Positions 52,587-61,082 of a DNA stretch of 64,000 nucleotides are shown here, piece after piece. Each line of letters starts with the position of its first letter. The stretch's first letter is position 1. The translations under genes and the position numbers were made by a program. This DNA comes from Caenispirillum bisanense (GTDB lineage: Bacteria > Pseudomonadota > Alphaproteobacteria > Rhodospirillales > Rhodospirillaceae): contig NZ_BAAAEP010000002.1 of NCBI RefSeq assembly GCF_039523075.1, positions 124,001 to 188,000 of the forward strand. The letters run 5' to 3'. The notes beneath the pieces are model-generated. The model worked only from the letters and a program-made list of their open reading frames with translations, did not search any database and was not told where the DNA came from.

Positions 52587-53756
52587 TTACGCCGCCCGCC
52601 GCATGTGCTCCAGCACCACCGCCGCAGCCCGTTCCGACGGGCTGCCGGCGCCGCCGCGGAAGGCGGCCAGGGCTTCGGCGAAGCCGGCGCGCTCCGCCTC
52701 GCGGGCCGCCGGGTCGTCGAGCAGGCGGGCGGTTTCCGCCGCCACCCGGTCGGCGGTGCAGTCCTCCTGCAGCAGTTCCGGCACCACGGCGCGGTCCAGG
52801 ATCAGGTTCACCAGGTTGACGAAGCGCACCGTCACGAAGCGGCGGAACAGCCACGCCGACAGCGGCGACACCCGATAGGCCACCAGATGTGGCAGCCCCG
52901 CCATGGCCAGCTCCAGCGCCACGGTGCCGGAGGCCGCCATGGCGGCATCGGCGGCGGCGAAGGCATCGTAGCGGGCGCCCTGGCCGCGCACGAGGGTGAC
53001 CGGCACCGGCCAGTCGGCCACGGCCTGCCCGACCACCTCCGCCACCGTCGCCACGGTGGGGATCACCACCCGCAGGCCGGGGCGCACGGGCGCCAGCCGC
53101 TCGACCGCCGCGCGGAACACCGGCAGCAGGCGCGACACCTCCACCCGCCGGCTGCCGGGCAGCACGCACAGCAGCGGGGCCTCTGGCGGGATGCCGTGGG
53201 AGGCGCGGAACCCGGCGCCATCGCCCTGCCCGGCCCCGCTTTCGATGATCGAGTGGCCGACATGGCTGCAGGCGAGGCCGTGCTTCTCGAAATAGGGCGG
53301 CTCGTTCGGCAGCAGGCACATGAGATGGTCGACCCGCTCCGCCACCGATTTCGCCCGCTTCTCCTTCCACGCCCACACCATGGGGGCGACGTAGTGGATC
53401 TGCGGCAGCCGCAGGCCGCGCTTGCGCACGGCGGCGTGCAGGCGGCCGGTGAAGCCCCAGCTGTCGACCGTCACCAGCACGTCGGGCTTCAGGCGCTCGA
53501 TGGCGTCCACCGTTTCGCGCACGATCTGCAGGATGCGGCGGGCCTTGGGCAGCACCTCCAGGAACCCCATGACCGCCAGTTCCGACAGATCGTGCAGGCT
53601 GTCGAGCCCCTGCTCCTGCATGCTCTCGCCGCCGATGCCGGCAAAGCGCACCTGACCGCCGGTGGCCTGCCGCAGCGCGTGCATCAGCCGGGCGCCGAGC
53701 AGGTCGCCGGAGGGCTCGCCGGTGACGATGTAGACCAGCGGCGCGTCGTCGCTCAT
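52587..53756 (-). CDS. lpxB: Lipid-A-disaccharide synthase
   Basis: A 389-residue GT19 enzyme that joins UDP-diacylglucosamine and lipid X. YIVTGEPSGDLLGARLM, SWGFTGRLHAAVRKRG, APMVWAWKEKRAK and LPGSRRVEVSRLLPVF, then ASGTVALELAMAGLPHLVAYR, are all standard. The ATG at 53756 overlaps the lpxI stop (ATGA). It is the last gene of the long outer-membrane operon. Confidence 0.96.
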   Translation of the reverse strand: MSDDAPLVYIVTGEPSGDLLGARLMHALRQATGGQVRFAGIGGESMQEQGLDSLHDLSELAVMGFLEVLPKARRILQIVRETVDAIERLKPDVLVTVDSWGFTGRLHAAVRKRGLRLPQIHYVAPMVWAWKEKRAKSVAERVDHLMCLLPNEPPYFEKHGLACSHVGHSIIESGAGQGDGAGFRASHGIPPEAPLLCVLPGSRRVEVSRLLPVFRAAVERLAPVRPGLRVVIPTVATVAEVVGQAVADWPVPVTLVRGQGARYDAFAAADAAMAASGTVALELAMAGLPHLVAYRVSPLSAWLFRRFVTVRFVNLVNLILDRAVVPELLQEDCTADRVAAETARLLDDPAAREAERAGFAEALAAFRGGAGSPSERAAAVVLEHMRRAA

Positions 53757-54586
53757 GGTGCGGCCTCCTCGGCGCCGATGCCGACCAGGAACAGGCCAAG
53801 GGCATCGGCGCGGGCAATGGTGGCGGGACGGTCGACGATGATGCTGCGGCCGGCGTGGACGGCGATGCCGCGCAATCCGGCGGCAGCGGCGTTCTCCACC
53901 GTCTGCGGGCCGATGGTGGGCAGGTCGACGCGGCGGTCCTGCTGCGGCTTGCACAGCTTCACCAGCACCCCCCCGGGACCGGCCCGGCGCAGGCCGGCGC
54001 AACGGGACAGAAGGGCGTCGGTGCCCTCGATGGCCTCGACGCCGAGCACGATGCCCTGCTGCACCACCACCGCCTGACCCACGTCCAGCGCGCCCACGGC
54101 ACGGCAGACGGCGACGGCGCGGGCGATGTCGGCGCGGCCCTGCTCGTCCGGCGTCAGGCGGCCGAGCGGGCCGGGTTCGGGCAGCAGGTCATGCAGGATG
54201 GTCTCGACGCCGACGACGCGGAAGCCCTCCGCCTCCAGTTCCGCCGTCAGCGCCTTCAGCAGGCTGTCGTCGCCGAGCGCCCGGAAGCCCAGGCGGGCAA
54301 AGAAGCGGGCGGTGCGCCAGTCCGGCCGCAGGTCGCTCAAGGACGGGCGCCGCACCGGCCCGGCCATGACGATGTCGTGCTTGCCGTCGTCGCGCAGGGC
54401 GCGGATGCCGGTGCCGGCCTCGCCGATGCGGATCCAGCGCTGCGGGCTGTCGGGACCGATGTCGGCGGCGATGGCATGCCCTTCGATCGCCAGCACGAAA
54501 AAGGGCCGGCCGCTCTCACGGCAGGCCCTGACCAGGCGACCGGGCAGCTCGCCGCCGCCGGCGATGATGCCGAGCTTACTCAGCAT
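53753..54586 (-). CDS. lpxI: UDP-2,3-diacylglucosamine diphosphatase LpxI
   Basis: A 277-residue enzyme that makes lipid X, replacing LpxH, as is typical for alphaproteobacteria. LGIIAGGGELPGRLVRACR at the N-terminus, HDIVMAGPVRRPSL, GDDSLLKALTAELEAEGF, VVVQQGIVLGVEAIEGTDAL and KPQQDRRVDLPTIG are family blocks. I start at the ATG at 54586; it overlaps lpxA by 11 bases. Confidence 0.94.
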   Translation of the reverse strand: MLSKLGIIAGGGELPGRLVRACRESGRPFFVLAIEGHAIAADIGPDSPQRWIRIGEAGTGIRALRDDGKHDIVMAGPVRRPSLSDLRPDWRTARFFARLGFRALGDDSLLKALTAELEAEGFRVVGVETILHDLLPEPGPLGRLTPDEQGRADIARAVAVCRAVGALDVGQAVVVQQGIVLGVEAIEGTDALLSRCAGLRRAGPGGVLVKLCKPQQDRRVDLPTIGPQTVENAAAAGLRGIAVHAGRSIIVDRPATIARADALGLFLVGIGAEEAAP

Positions 54587-55397
54587 CACCGGCGGCCACG
54601 CTCTCCGCCGTCGGCTGGCAGATGCTGCGGCTGGCATCGGCGCGGATGAAGGCGACGATGTCCTGCACCGCCTGCGAGGTGCCGTACTGCGCCGCCACGG
54701 CCTCCAGCCGCTCCGCCATCACCGTGCCGGCGGCGGCGCTGAACAGCAGCTTGTAGGCGTTACGGACGGCGTGGATGTCCTCCCGCTTGAAGCCGCGGCG
54801 CTTCATGCCGACCAGGTTCAGCCCCTGCAGGCGGGCGCGGTTGCCGAAGGCGGTGGCGAAGGGGATGACGTCGTTCTCGATGCCGGAGGCGCCGCCGATC
54901 ATGGCGTGCTGGCCCAGGCGCACGAACTGGTGAACGGCGGTGCCGCCGCCGACCACGACATAATCCTCGATGACCACATGGCCGCCCAGCAGCACGTGGT
55001 TCATGATGATGCAGTGGTTGCCGATGTGGACGTCGTGCGCGACATGGGCGCCGATGGCCAGCAGCACGTTGTCGCCCACCTTGGTGAGCATGCCGCCGCC
55101 TTCGGTGCCGGGGTTGACCGTGACGTGCTCGCGGATCTGCACGTTGCGGCCGATTTCCAGCCGCGACGGCTCGCCCTTGTACTTCAGGTCCTGCGGCGGC
55201 ATGCCGACGGAGGCGAAGGGGAAGATCACGCTGCCGTCGCCGACGCTGGTGCGGCCGTCGACCACCACATGGCTCTTCAGCTCGACGCCTTCCCCCAGCT
55301 GCACATCGGGGCCGACGACGCAATAGGGGCCGACACGGGCGCTGTCCGCAAGGCGGGCGGCGGGGTCGACGATGGCGGTGGGATGGATGGCGGGCAT
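54576..55397 (-). CDS. lpxA: UDP-N-acetylglucosamine O-acyltransferase LpxA
   Basis: First enzyme of lipid A synthesis, 273 residues. The left-handed beta helix is visible as hexapeptide repeats across about residues 5-185, with catalytic His121 in IGAHVAHD and the substrate block GNHCIIMN. The C-terminal helical part begins about 195. Start TGATG-overlaps the fabZ stop. One-base overlap implies coupling with fabZ, which supplies the same acyl pool. Confidence 0.96.
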   Translation of the reverse strand: MPAIHPTAIVDPAARLADSARVGPYCVVGPDVQLGEGVELKSHVVVDGRTSVGDGSVIFPFASVGMPPQDLKYKGEPSRLEIGRNVQIREHVTVNPGTEGGGMLTKVGDNVLLAIGAHVAHDVHIGNHCIIMNHVLLGGHVVIEDYVVVGGGTAVHQFVRLGQHAMIGGASGIENDVIPFATAFGNRARLQGLNLVGMKRRGFKREDIHAVRNAYKLLFSAAAGTVMAERLEAVAAQYGTSQAVQDIVAFIRADASRSICQPTAESVAAGDAE

Positions 55398-55876
55398 CAG
55401 TCGTCCAGGATCATGGCGGCGTAGGTGGCTTCGGCGACGACCTTGCCGTCGACCCGGCCCTCGGCACGGAACTTCCAAACGTTGCGGCGGCTGTGTTCCT
55501 TGAACACGTGCAGCTCCAGCCGGTCGCCGGGCATGACCGGCTTGCGGAACCGGGCGCCTTCCACCGACATGAAGTAGACCAGCTTGCCCTCGCTCTCGGG
55601 GCCGAGCGTCTCCACCACCAGCACGGCCGCGGTCTGCGCCATGGCCTCGATGATGAGAACGCCGGGCATCACCGGGCGCTGCGGGAAATGGCCCTGGAAG
55701 AAGGGCTCGTTCATGCTGACGTTCTTGATGCCGACGCAACGTTCGTTCTTGTGAACGTCCACCACCCGGTCGACCAGCAGGAACGGATAACGGTGCGGGA
55801 TCATCTGCATGATCCGCTCGATCCCGATGGTGGTCCCCTCGGTGGTGCCTTCGGTCTTTTCCGACGTCGCGTCCAT
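55397..55876 (-). CDS. fabZ: 3-hydroxyacyl-ACP dehydratase FabZ
   Basis: A 159-residue hot-dog fold dehydratase. Catalytic His63 (FFQGHFPQRPVMPG) and Glu77 (IIEAMAQ) are present. It competes with LpxA and LpxD for 3-hydroxyacyl-ACP, which explains its place between them. The N-terminal 18 residues (Thr/Glu/Gly rich) are extra. Three bases separate it from lpxD. Confidence 0.96.
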   Translation of the reverse strand: MDATSEKTEGTTEGTTIGIERIMQMIPHRYPFLLVDRVVDVHKNERCVGIKNVSMNEPFFQGHFPQRPVMPGVLIIEAMAQTAAVLVVETLGPESEGKLVYFMSVEGARFRKPVMPGDRLELHVFKEHSRRNVWKFRAEGRVDGKVVAEATYAAMILDD

Positions 55877-55879
55877 GTC

Positions 55880-56902
55880 TTACGTACCCTTCCTGGAAGC
55901 GAGTTGCTTCAGCGCGGCGACCTCGCGCCAGAACTCCTTGATAGGTTTCGCGGGGTAGCCCATCACGACGCCGCCCGGCTCGATGTCGCGCATGACGCCG
56001 GCCTGAGCCGCCACCTGCGCACCGCTGCCGAGGGTGAGGTGGCCGGCAACGCCCCCCTGCCCGCCGATGACCACGCCATCGCCAAGCCTGGTGCTGCCGG
56101 AAATGCCCACCTGCGCCACGATGACGCACCCTTTTCCGAGCTGCACGTTGTGCCCGATCTGCACCAGATTATCAATCCTGCAACCCGACCCAATCACGGT
56201 GTCAGGGCCGGCGCCACGGTCGATGGTGGTGTTGGCGCCGATCTCCACGTCATCGCCGATGACGACGCGGCCGAGCTGCGGCACCTTCAGGTGACCCTCG
56301 CGCCCCATGGCGAAGCCGAAGCCGTCCTGACCGATGCGGCAGCCGGGGTAGATGTGCACCGCCGCGCCGGCGATGGTGTGGCTGACCGAGGCATTGGCCC
56401 CGACCGAGCCATGCGGCCCGATCACCACCCCGGCACCGATGACGGCATTGGGGCCGATGACCGTATGGTCGCCGATTTCCGCCCGCGGGCCGATCACCGC
56501 CCCCGCCTCCACCCGCACGCCGGTGCCGAGCACGGCAGTGGGGTCGACCACGGCGGCCGGATGCACGCCGGCTTCCGCCGCCGGGGCCGGATAGAACAGC
56601 GCCGCGACGCGGGCATAGGCGCGGTAGGGCTCGCGGCTCAGCAGAAGCATCATGCCGGCCGGCGCCTCGGCGGCAAAGTCGGGGTGCAGCACGCAGGCGC
56701 CGGCGCCGCTGTCGCGGAACACCGGCAGATACTTGCGGTTGTCGAGGAAGCTCACCTGCTCCGGCCCGGCCTGGTGCAGGGGCGCCACGTCGGAAAAGCG
56801 GCGTTCGGCATCGGCGCCGGCACCCAGTTCCGCGCCGCAGGCGGCGGCGATGGCGCCCAGGGTGAAGGGGCCGGCGTTGGTGAAGAAGCGGGGGTCCGCC
56901 AT
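55880..56902 (-). CDS. lpxD: UDP-3-O-acylglucosamine N-acyltransferase LpxD
   Basis: A 340-residue enzyme adding the second hydroxyacyl chain. An N-terminal uridine-binding domain (about 1-100, with VSFLDNRKYL), then a hexapeptide beta-helix (about 105-300) with the catalytic histidine probably in LVQIGHNVQLG, and a C-terminal helix. All expected. It follows ompH by three bases. Confidence 0.95.
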   Translation of the reverse strand: MADPRFFTNAGPFTLGAIAAACGAELGAGADAERRFSDVAPLHQAGPEQVSFLDNRKYLPVFRDSGAGACVLHPDFAAEAPAGMMLLLSREPYRAYARVAALFYPAPAAEAGVHPAAVVDPTAVLGTGVRVEAGAVIGPRAEIGDHTVIGPNAVIGAGVVIGPHGSVGANASVSHTIAGAAVHIYPGCRIGQDGFGFAMGREGHLKVPQLGRVVIGDDVEIGANTTIDRGAGPDTVIGSGCRIDNLVQIGHNVQLGKGCVIVAQVGISGSTRLGDGVVIGGQGGVAGHLTLGSGAQVAAQAGVMRDIEPGGVVMGYPAKPIKEFWREVAALKQLASRKGT

Positions 56903-56905
56903 GGT

Positions 56906-57556
56906 TCAGTCTCCCGGCATGGTGAGCGACGGCGCCCCGTCCGCAGCCTCGGGCAGGCTTTCGGGGTCGGGGAAGGCCACCTGCGGCAGCCGCCGGTTCA
57001 GCTCGTCCAGAATCTCGTCGGTCAGGTCCATGCCGTTGTCGAACAGGAACACCTGCGACCGGTAGAGGATCACGTTGACCCCCACCTCGGCGGCAATGTG
57101 GTCGGCGACCTGGATGGTGGCCTGCTGCACCTCGCTCATGGCGGCCCCGAAGGCCCGCTCCAGGTTGCGGCGGCGGGTCTGCACCTCGCGCTGGCTGGTG
57201 GCCACCCGCTCCTGGAACTCACGCCGCTTGTGGGCGAATTCCTCGGTGGTGGCACCGGCCCGCAGGCGCGCCAGTTCCTGGTCGGCGGCGCGCAGTTCCT
57301 GTTCCACCTGGGCGGCATCGGCCTGGTAGGCGGTGACATATTTTTCGCGCTCCGCCCGCACGCCCCGGGCGGCGGTGGCGTCGCGCAGGATGCGCTGCAG
57401 GTCGATGACGCCGATGACCGGCCGCGGCACCGACTCGGGTGCCGCCGCCGTTCCCTGTCCGCCCGCGGGAGCCGTCTGTGCGCCGGCCGGGGCCGCCACC
57501 GGCGCCGTGAGCGCCAGCAGCGCGACGGCAATCCGGGTGGCGCCGCGCAGGGGCAT
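56906..57556 (-). CDS. OmpH/Skp-family periplasmic chaperone
   Basis: A 216-residue secreted protein: a signal peptide of about 27 residues (ending APAGAQ), the short strand GVIDLQRILRDA, then a long coiled coil (about 65-140) rich in Glu, Arg and Gln, and a return strand VNVILYRSQVFLFDNG. Skp chaperones unfolded outer-membrane proteins to BamA, whose gene is immediately upstream (TGATG overlap). The C-terminal tail after about 195 is low-complexity. Confidence 0.9.
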   Translation of the reverse strand: MPLRGATRIAVALLALTAPVAAPAGAQTAPAGGQGTAAAPESVPRPVIGVIDLQRILRDATAARGVRAEREKYVTAYQADAAQVEQELRAADQELARLRAGATTEEFAHKRREFQERVATSQREVQTRRRNLERAFGAAMSEVQQATIQVADHIAAEVGVNVILYRSQVFLFDNGMDLTDEILDELNRRLPQVAFPDPESLPEAADGAPSLTMPGD

Positions 57557-59850
57557 CAGAACCGGGTCCCGAAGTTGAGGCGGAACAGTTCGGTTTCGTC
57601 GAAGTCTTCCTTGAGCACCGGCTGCGCCAGATCGATGTTGATCGGGCCGACCGGCGACTTCCAGATCAGGCCGACACCGACCGAGGCGCGGATGGAGCTG
57701 GCGTATTCATAGGAACCGCCGCTCAGGTCCGGCTCGCCGATGACGCCGAAGTCGGTGAAGATCTTGCCGGTGACGCCCAGTTCCTCCGGCAGGCCGAGCG
57801 GCAGGCGCAGTTCGACCGAGCCGTTGGCGATCCAGTTGCCGCCCAGCGCGTCGTCGCCGTCGCGGGCGCCGGCGCCGCCGTAGGCAAAGCCGCGCAGGTT
57901 CTCGCCGCCCAGGTTGTAGCGGTAGGCGATGCCGAGCGGATCGTCATCGTAGTTGTAGATGTAACCGACGTTGCCGCCGATGCGGACGGTCCAGCGGTCG
58001 GCCAGCGGCACGTAGTAGGCGCCGGACAGGTCGTTGCGGATGAAGGCTTCCGACCCGCCGAGACCGGCGACCGAGTTGGCCAGGCTGACGACGTAGCCGT
58101 CGGTCGGCTCCACCACGCTGTCGCGCTTGTCGTAGGTCAGCGTGTGGCCGATCTGCGACAGGGTCGAGCGGCCTTCCTGCTCGCGGATGTAGCGCGAGGC
58201 ATCGTCGTCGACGTTGCGGATCTCGGTCTGCTGCAGGGTGTACTTCAGCTGGTGGCCGAGGAACTCGTTGTAGCTCCAGCCCAGCCGCAGGGCGCCGCCG
58301 GTGGTGGTGCTGTCGTAGGACGAGGTCTTCTGGTAATCGTTGGTGATGTGGAAGACGTCGAACCCGGCGCGCAGCGGACGGTCGAGGAAGTAGGGCTCGG
58401 TGAACGACAGGTCCACTTCCGTCTGGCGCTGCGCAAGGCGCAGGTTGAGCTTCAGGTCCTGACCCTTGCCGAGCAGGTTGCGCTCGCGGATGCCGGCCTC
58501 GAACAGGGCGCCGACGCTGGACGACCAGCCGACGCCGAAGGACAGTTCGCCGGTGGCACGCTCTTCCACGTCGACGATGATGTCGGTCTGGTCCGGCGCG
58601 TCTTCCGCCGGCACGTTGTTGACCTCCACCTTCTCGAAGAAGCCGAGGTTGCGGATACGCTCGCGCGAGCGGCGCAGCTTGGCGGTGTTGAAGGCATCGC
58701 CTTCCACCAGACGGAACTCGCGGCGGATCACCTTGTCGAGGGTACGGACGTTGCCGTTGATCTCGATGCGGCGGACGAAGACGCGCGGCCCTTCCTGGAT
58801 GTCGAAGGTCACGTTGATGCGGCGGTTTTCCGGGTCGCGGCTGACGCGCGGGCGGACGTCCACGAAGGCATAGCCGCGGGCGCCGATGGCGTCCGTCAGG
58901 TTCTGCACCGTGCGCTCCACCTCGTCGGCGTTGTACCAGTCGCCCTCGGACGGCACGATCTGGCCCTTCAGCGACTCGGGGTCGAGGTCGGGCAGGCTGA
59001 CGTTGACGTCGATGCTGCCGAAGCGGTAGCGCTCGCCTTCATCCATGGTGAAGGTGATGAAGAACGCCTCGCGGTCCGGCGTCAGTTCGGCGACGGCGGA
59101 GGTGACGCGGAAATCGGCATAGCCGTTGCGCAGGTAGAAGCGGCGCAGCAGCTCGCGGTCGTAGGTCAGACGGTCGGGGTCGTAGGTGTCGGCGCTGGAA
59201 AGGAAGCGGTACCAGCGCTCTTCCTTCGTCGCGATCTCTTCACGCAGGGCACCGTCGCCGTAGCGGCTGTTGCCGATGAAGGTGATGCGGCGGACGTAGG
59301 TGGGCGAGCCTTCGTTGATCTCGAACACCAGGTCGACGCGGTTCTGGTCCAGCTCGATGATCTTCGGATCGACGGTCACGGCATAGCGGCCGCTGCGGCG
59401 ATAGAGATCGAGGATGCGCTGGACGTCGGACTGCACCTTGGCGCGGGTATAGACCACGCGCGGCCGCAGCTGCGTCTCGGCATCCAGCTGGGTGTCGTCG
59501 ATGCGCTGGTTGCCCTCGAAGGCAATGCGATTGATGATCGGGTTTTCCACCACCCGCACCACCAGGGAATCCCCGGCCCGGCGCATGGCGACATCGGCGA
59601 ACAGGCCGGTGGCGAACAGGCTTTTCAGCGACTGGTCAAGGCGCGCCGGATCGAACTGGTCGCCCTCGGCGACAGCCATGTAGGAGCGGACCGTTTCCGG
59701 TTCGATGCGCTGATTGCCCTCGACCACGATCTGACGAATGACGCCACCGGTCTGGCCGGCGCCAATTTCCTGGGCGAGGACGGTTGCCGGCACAGCGGCG
59801 AGACCGGCAAGAGCGGCGGCAACAGCCGCCGAGCGCACGAGCGAACGCAA
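57556..59850 (-). CDS. bamA: Outer-membrane assembly factor BamA
   Basis: 764 residues: a signal peptide (about 1-27, ending TVLAQ), five POTRA domains (about 35-430), and a 16-stranded Omp85 barrel with GENLRGF (the VRGF-type lid motif) and a C-terminal Phe (NFGTRF). It inserts beta-barrel proteins with BamE. It starts with TTG at 59850, with GGGGG seven bases upstream lying inside a hairpin arm. Confidence 0.96.
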   Translation of the reverse strand: MRSLVRSAAVAAALAGLAAVPATVLAQEIGAGQTGGVIRQIVVEGNQRIEPETVRSYMAVAEGDQFDPARLDQSLKSLFATGLFADVAMRRAGDSLVVRVVENPIINRIAFEGNQRIDDTQLDAETQLRPRVVYTRAKVQSDVQRILDLYRRSGRYAVTVDPKIIELDQNRVDLVFEINEGSPTYVRRITFIGNSRYGDGALREEIATKEERWYRFLSSADTYDPDRLTYDRELLRRFYLRNGYADFRVTSAVAELTPDREAFFITFTMDEGERYRFGSIDVNVSLPDLDPESLKGQIVPSEGDWYNADEVERTVQNLTDAIGARGYAFVDVRPRVSRDPENRRINVTFDIQEGPRVFVRRIEINGNVRTLDKVIRREFRLVEGDAFNTAKLRRSRERIRNLGFFEKVEVNNVPAEDAPDQTDIIVDVEERATGELSFGVGWSSSVGALFEAGIRERNLLGKGQDLKLNLRLAQRQTEVDLSFTEPYFLDRPLRAGFDVFHITNDYQKTSSYDSTTTGGALRLGWSYNEFLGHQLKYTLQQTEIRNVDDDASRYIREQEGRSTLSQIGHTLTYDKRDSVVEPTDGYVVSLANSVAGLGGSEAFIRNDLSGAYYVPLADRWTVRIGGNVGYIYNYDDDPLGIAYRYNLGGENLRGFAYGGAGARDGDDALGGNWIANGSVELRLPLGLPEELGVTGKIFTDFGVIGEPDLSGGSYEYASSIRASVGVGLIWKSPVGPINIDLAQPVLKEDFDETELFRLNFGTRF

Positions 59851-59857
59851 GGATGAG

Positions 59858-59898
59858 CCCCCGGGTGTCTGGTGGTTCTACTTGGTCTGACCCGGGGG
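59858..59898 (-). promoter_or_regulatory. Hairpin covering the bamA ribosome binding site
   Basis: Nine-base arms 59858-59866 and 59890-59898 pair exactly across a 23-base loop. On the mRNA the 3' arm is ACCCGGGGG, whose G run is the only Shine-Dalgarno candidate for the bamA TTG. Folding would hide it. Confidence 0.5.
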
Positions 59899-59923
59899 AG
59901 AATGCCCAGTTCCGCTTAGGAAC

Positions 59924-61042
59924 TCAACCCTCTATCAGCCTGACGATGTCGTTCCACGTCACGAACACCATCAGGCAGACCACCAGCGCGAAGCCGATGC
60001 GGAAGCCATACTCCTGCACGCGCTCGCTCAAAGGCCGGCCGCGCAGCGCTTCCACGACGTAGAAAACAAGATGGCCGCCGTCCAGCATGGGCACCGGGAA
60101 CAGGTTGAACAGCCCGAGCGCCACCGACAGCAGCGCCACGAACATGATGGCGTTGACCACGCCCGACTGCGCCGCCTGACCGGAGAACTGGGCGATGCGC
60201 ACCGGCCCGCCGAGGTCGTCGGTGCCGCGGGCGCCGGTGACCATCTGGCCGAGCGCCGTCATGGTCGACGACACGATGCCCCAGGTGTGGCCGACCGCCG
60301 AGCCCACCGCCGCGACGGGGCCGAGGCGGTGCATCTCCATGCTCTCGCTGCTGACCGACACGCCAAGGATGGGGGTGCGGTGGACGTTGCCGAAGCCGTC
60401 GGTCATCTCGGTGATGCGCGGCGTCACCTGGAAGTTCAGGCGGTCGCTGTCGCGCAGCACCTCCACCTGCATGGGCGTGCCGGCGTTGAGCGGCACCAGC
60501 CGCTGGATGTCCTCGAACCGCTCGATGCCGCGGCCGTCGATGGCGACGATGCGGTCGCCCGGCTGCAGGCCCGCCTCCGCCGCCGCACTGCCCGGCTGCA
60601 CGCCGCCGAGGATCGGCGCCGTGGTGGGCTGGCCGACGGTCATGAAGACGGCGGCGAAGATGGCGATGGCGAACAGGAAGTTGAACCCCGGCCCCGCCGC
60701 CACCACGGCAATGCGCTGCCCCACCCGCTTGTGGTGGAAGGAGACGGCCCGTTCCTCCGCGCTCAGGTCCCGCGCCGTGTCGCTGCTGCCGGCGCTGGCC
60801 TCGTTGGCGTCGCCGAAGAACTTCACATAGCCGCCGAGGGGCAGCAGGCTCACCCGCCAGCGGGTGCCGTGGCGATCATTCCAGCCGAACAGCTCGCGCC
60901 CGAAGCCGATGGAGAACACGTCCACCTTCACGCCATTCCACCGGGCAACGATGAAGTGGCCGAATTCGTGCACGAAGACGACGATGGTCAGGATGACCAG
61001 GAAGGGCAGGATCGTCGTCCAGAGAACGGAAAGCAGGTCCAT
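59924..61042 (-). CDS. rseP: Site-2 protease RseP
   Basis: A 372-residue intramembrane zinc metalloprotease. HEFGH (25-29) in the first helix, an internal PDZ domain (about 130-200) with GGVQPGSAAAEAGLQPGD, and the third zinc ligand in LFPVPMLDGGH. It releases anti-sigma factors after the first cleavage, part of the envelope-stress pathway that senses misfolded barrel proteins. It stands 73 bases upstream of bamA. Confidence 0.96.
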   Translation of the reverse strand: MDLLSVLWTTILPFLVILTIVVFVHEFGHFIVARWNGVKVDVFSIGFGRELFGWNDRHGTRWRVSLLPLGGYVKFFGDANEASAGSSDTARDLSAEERAVSFHHKRVGQRIAVVAAGPGFNFLFAIAIFAAVFMTVGQPTTAPILGGVQPGSAAAEAGLQPGDRIVAIDGRGIERFEDIQRLVPLNAGTPMQVEVLRDSDRLNFQVTPRITEMTDGFGNVHRTPILGVSVSSESMEMHRLGPVAAVGSAVGHTWGIVSSTMTALGQMVTGARGTDDLGGPVRIAQFSGQAAQSGVVNAIMFVALLSVALGLFNLFPVPMLDGGHLVFYVVEALRGRPLSERVQEYGFRIGFALVVCLMVFVTWNDIVRLIEG

Positions 61043-61082
61043 GCGGAAAAGCGCCTTTTCGGGTCAGGAGCCGCCGCAGGGG

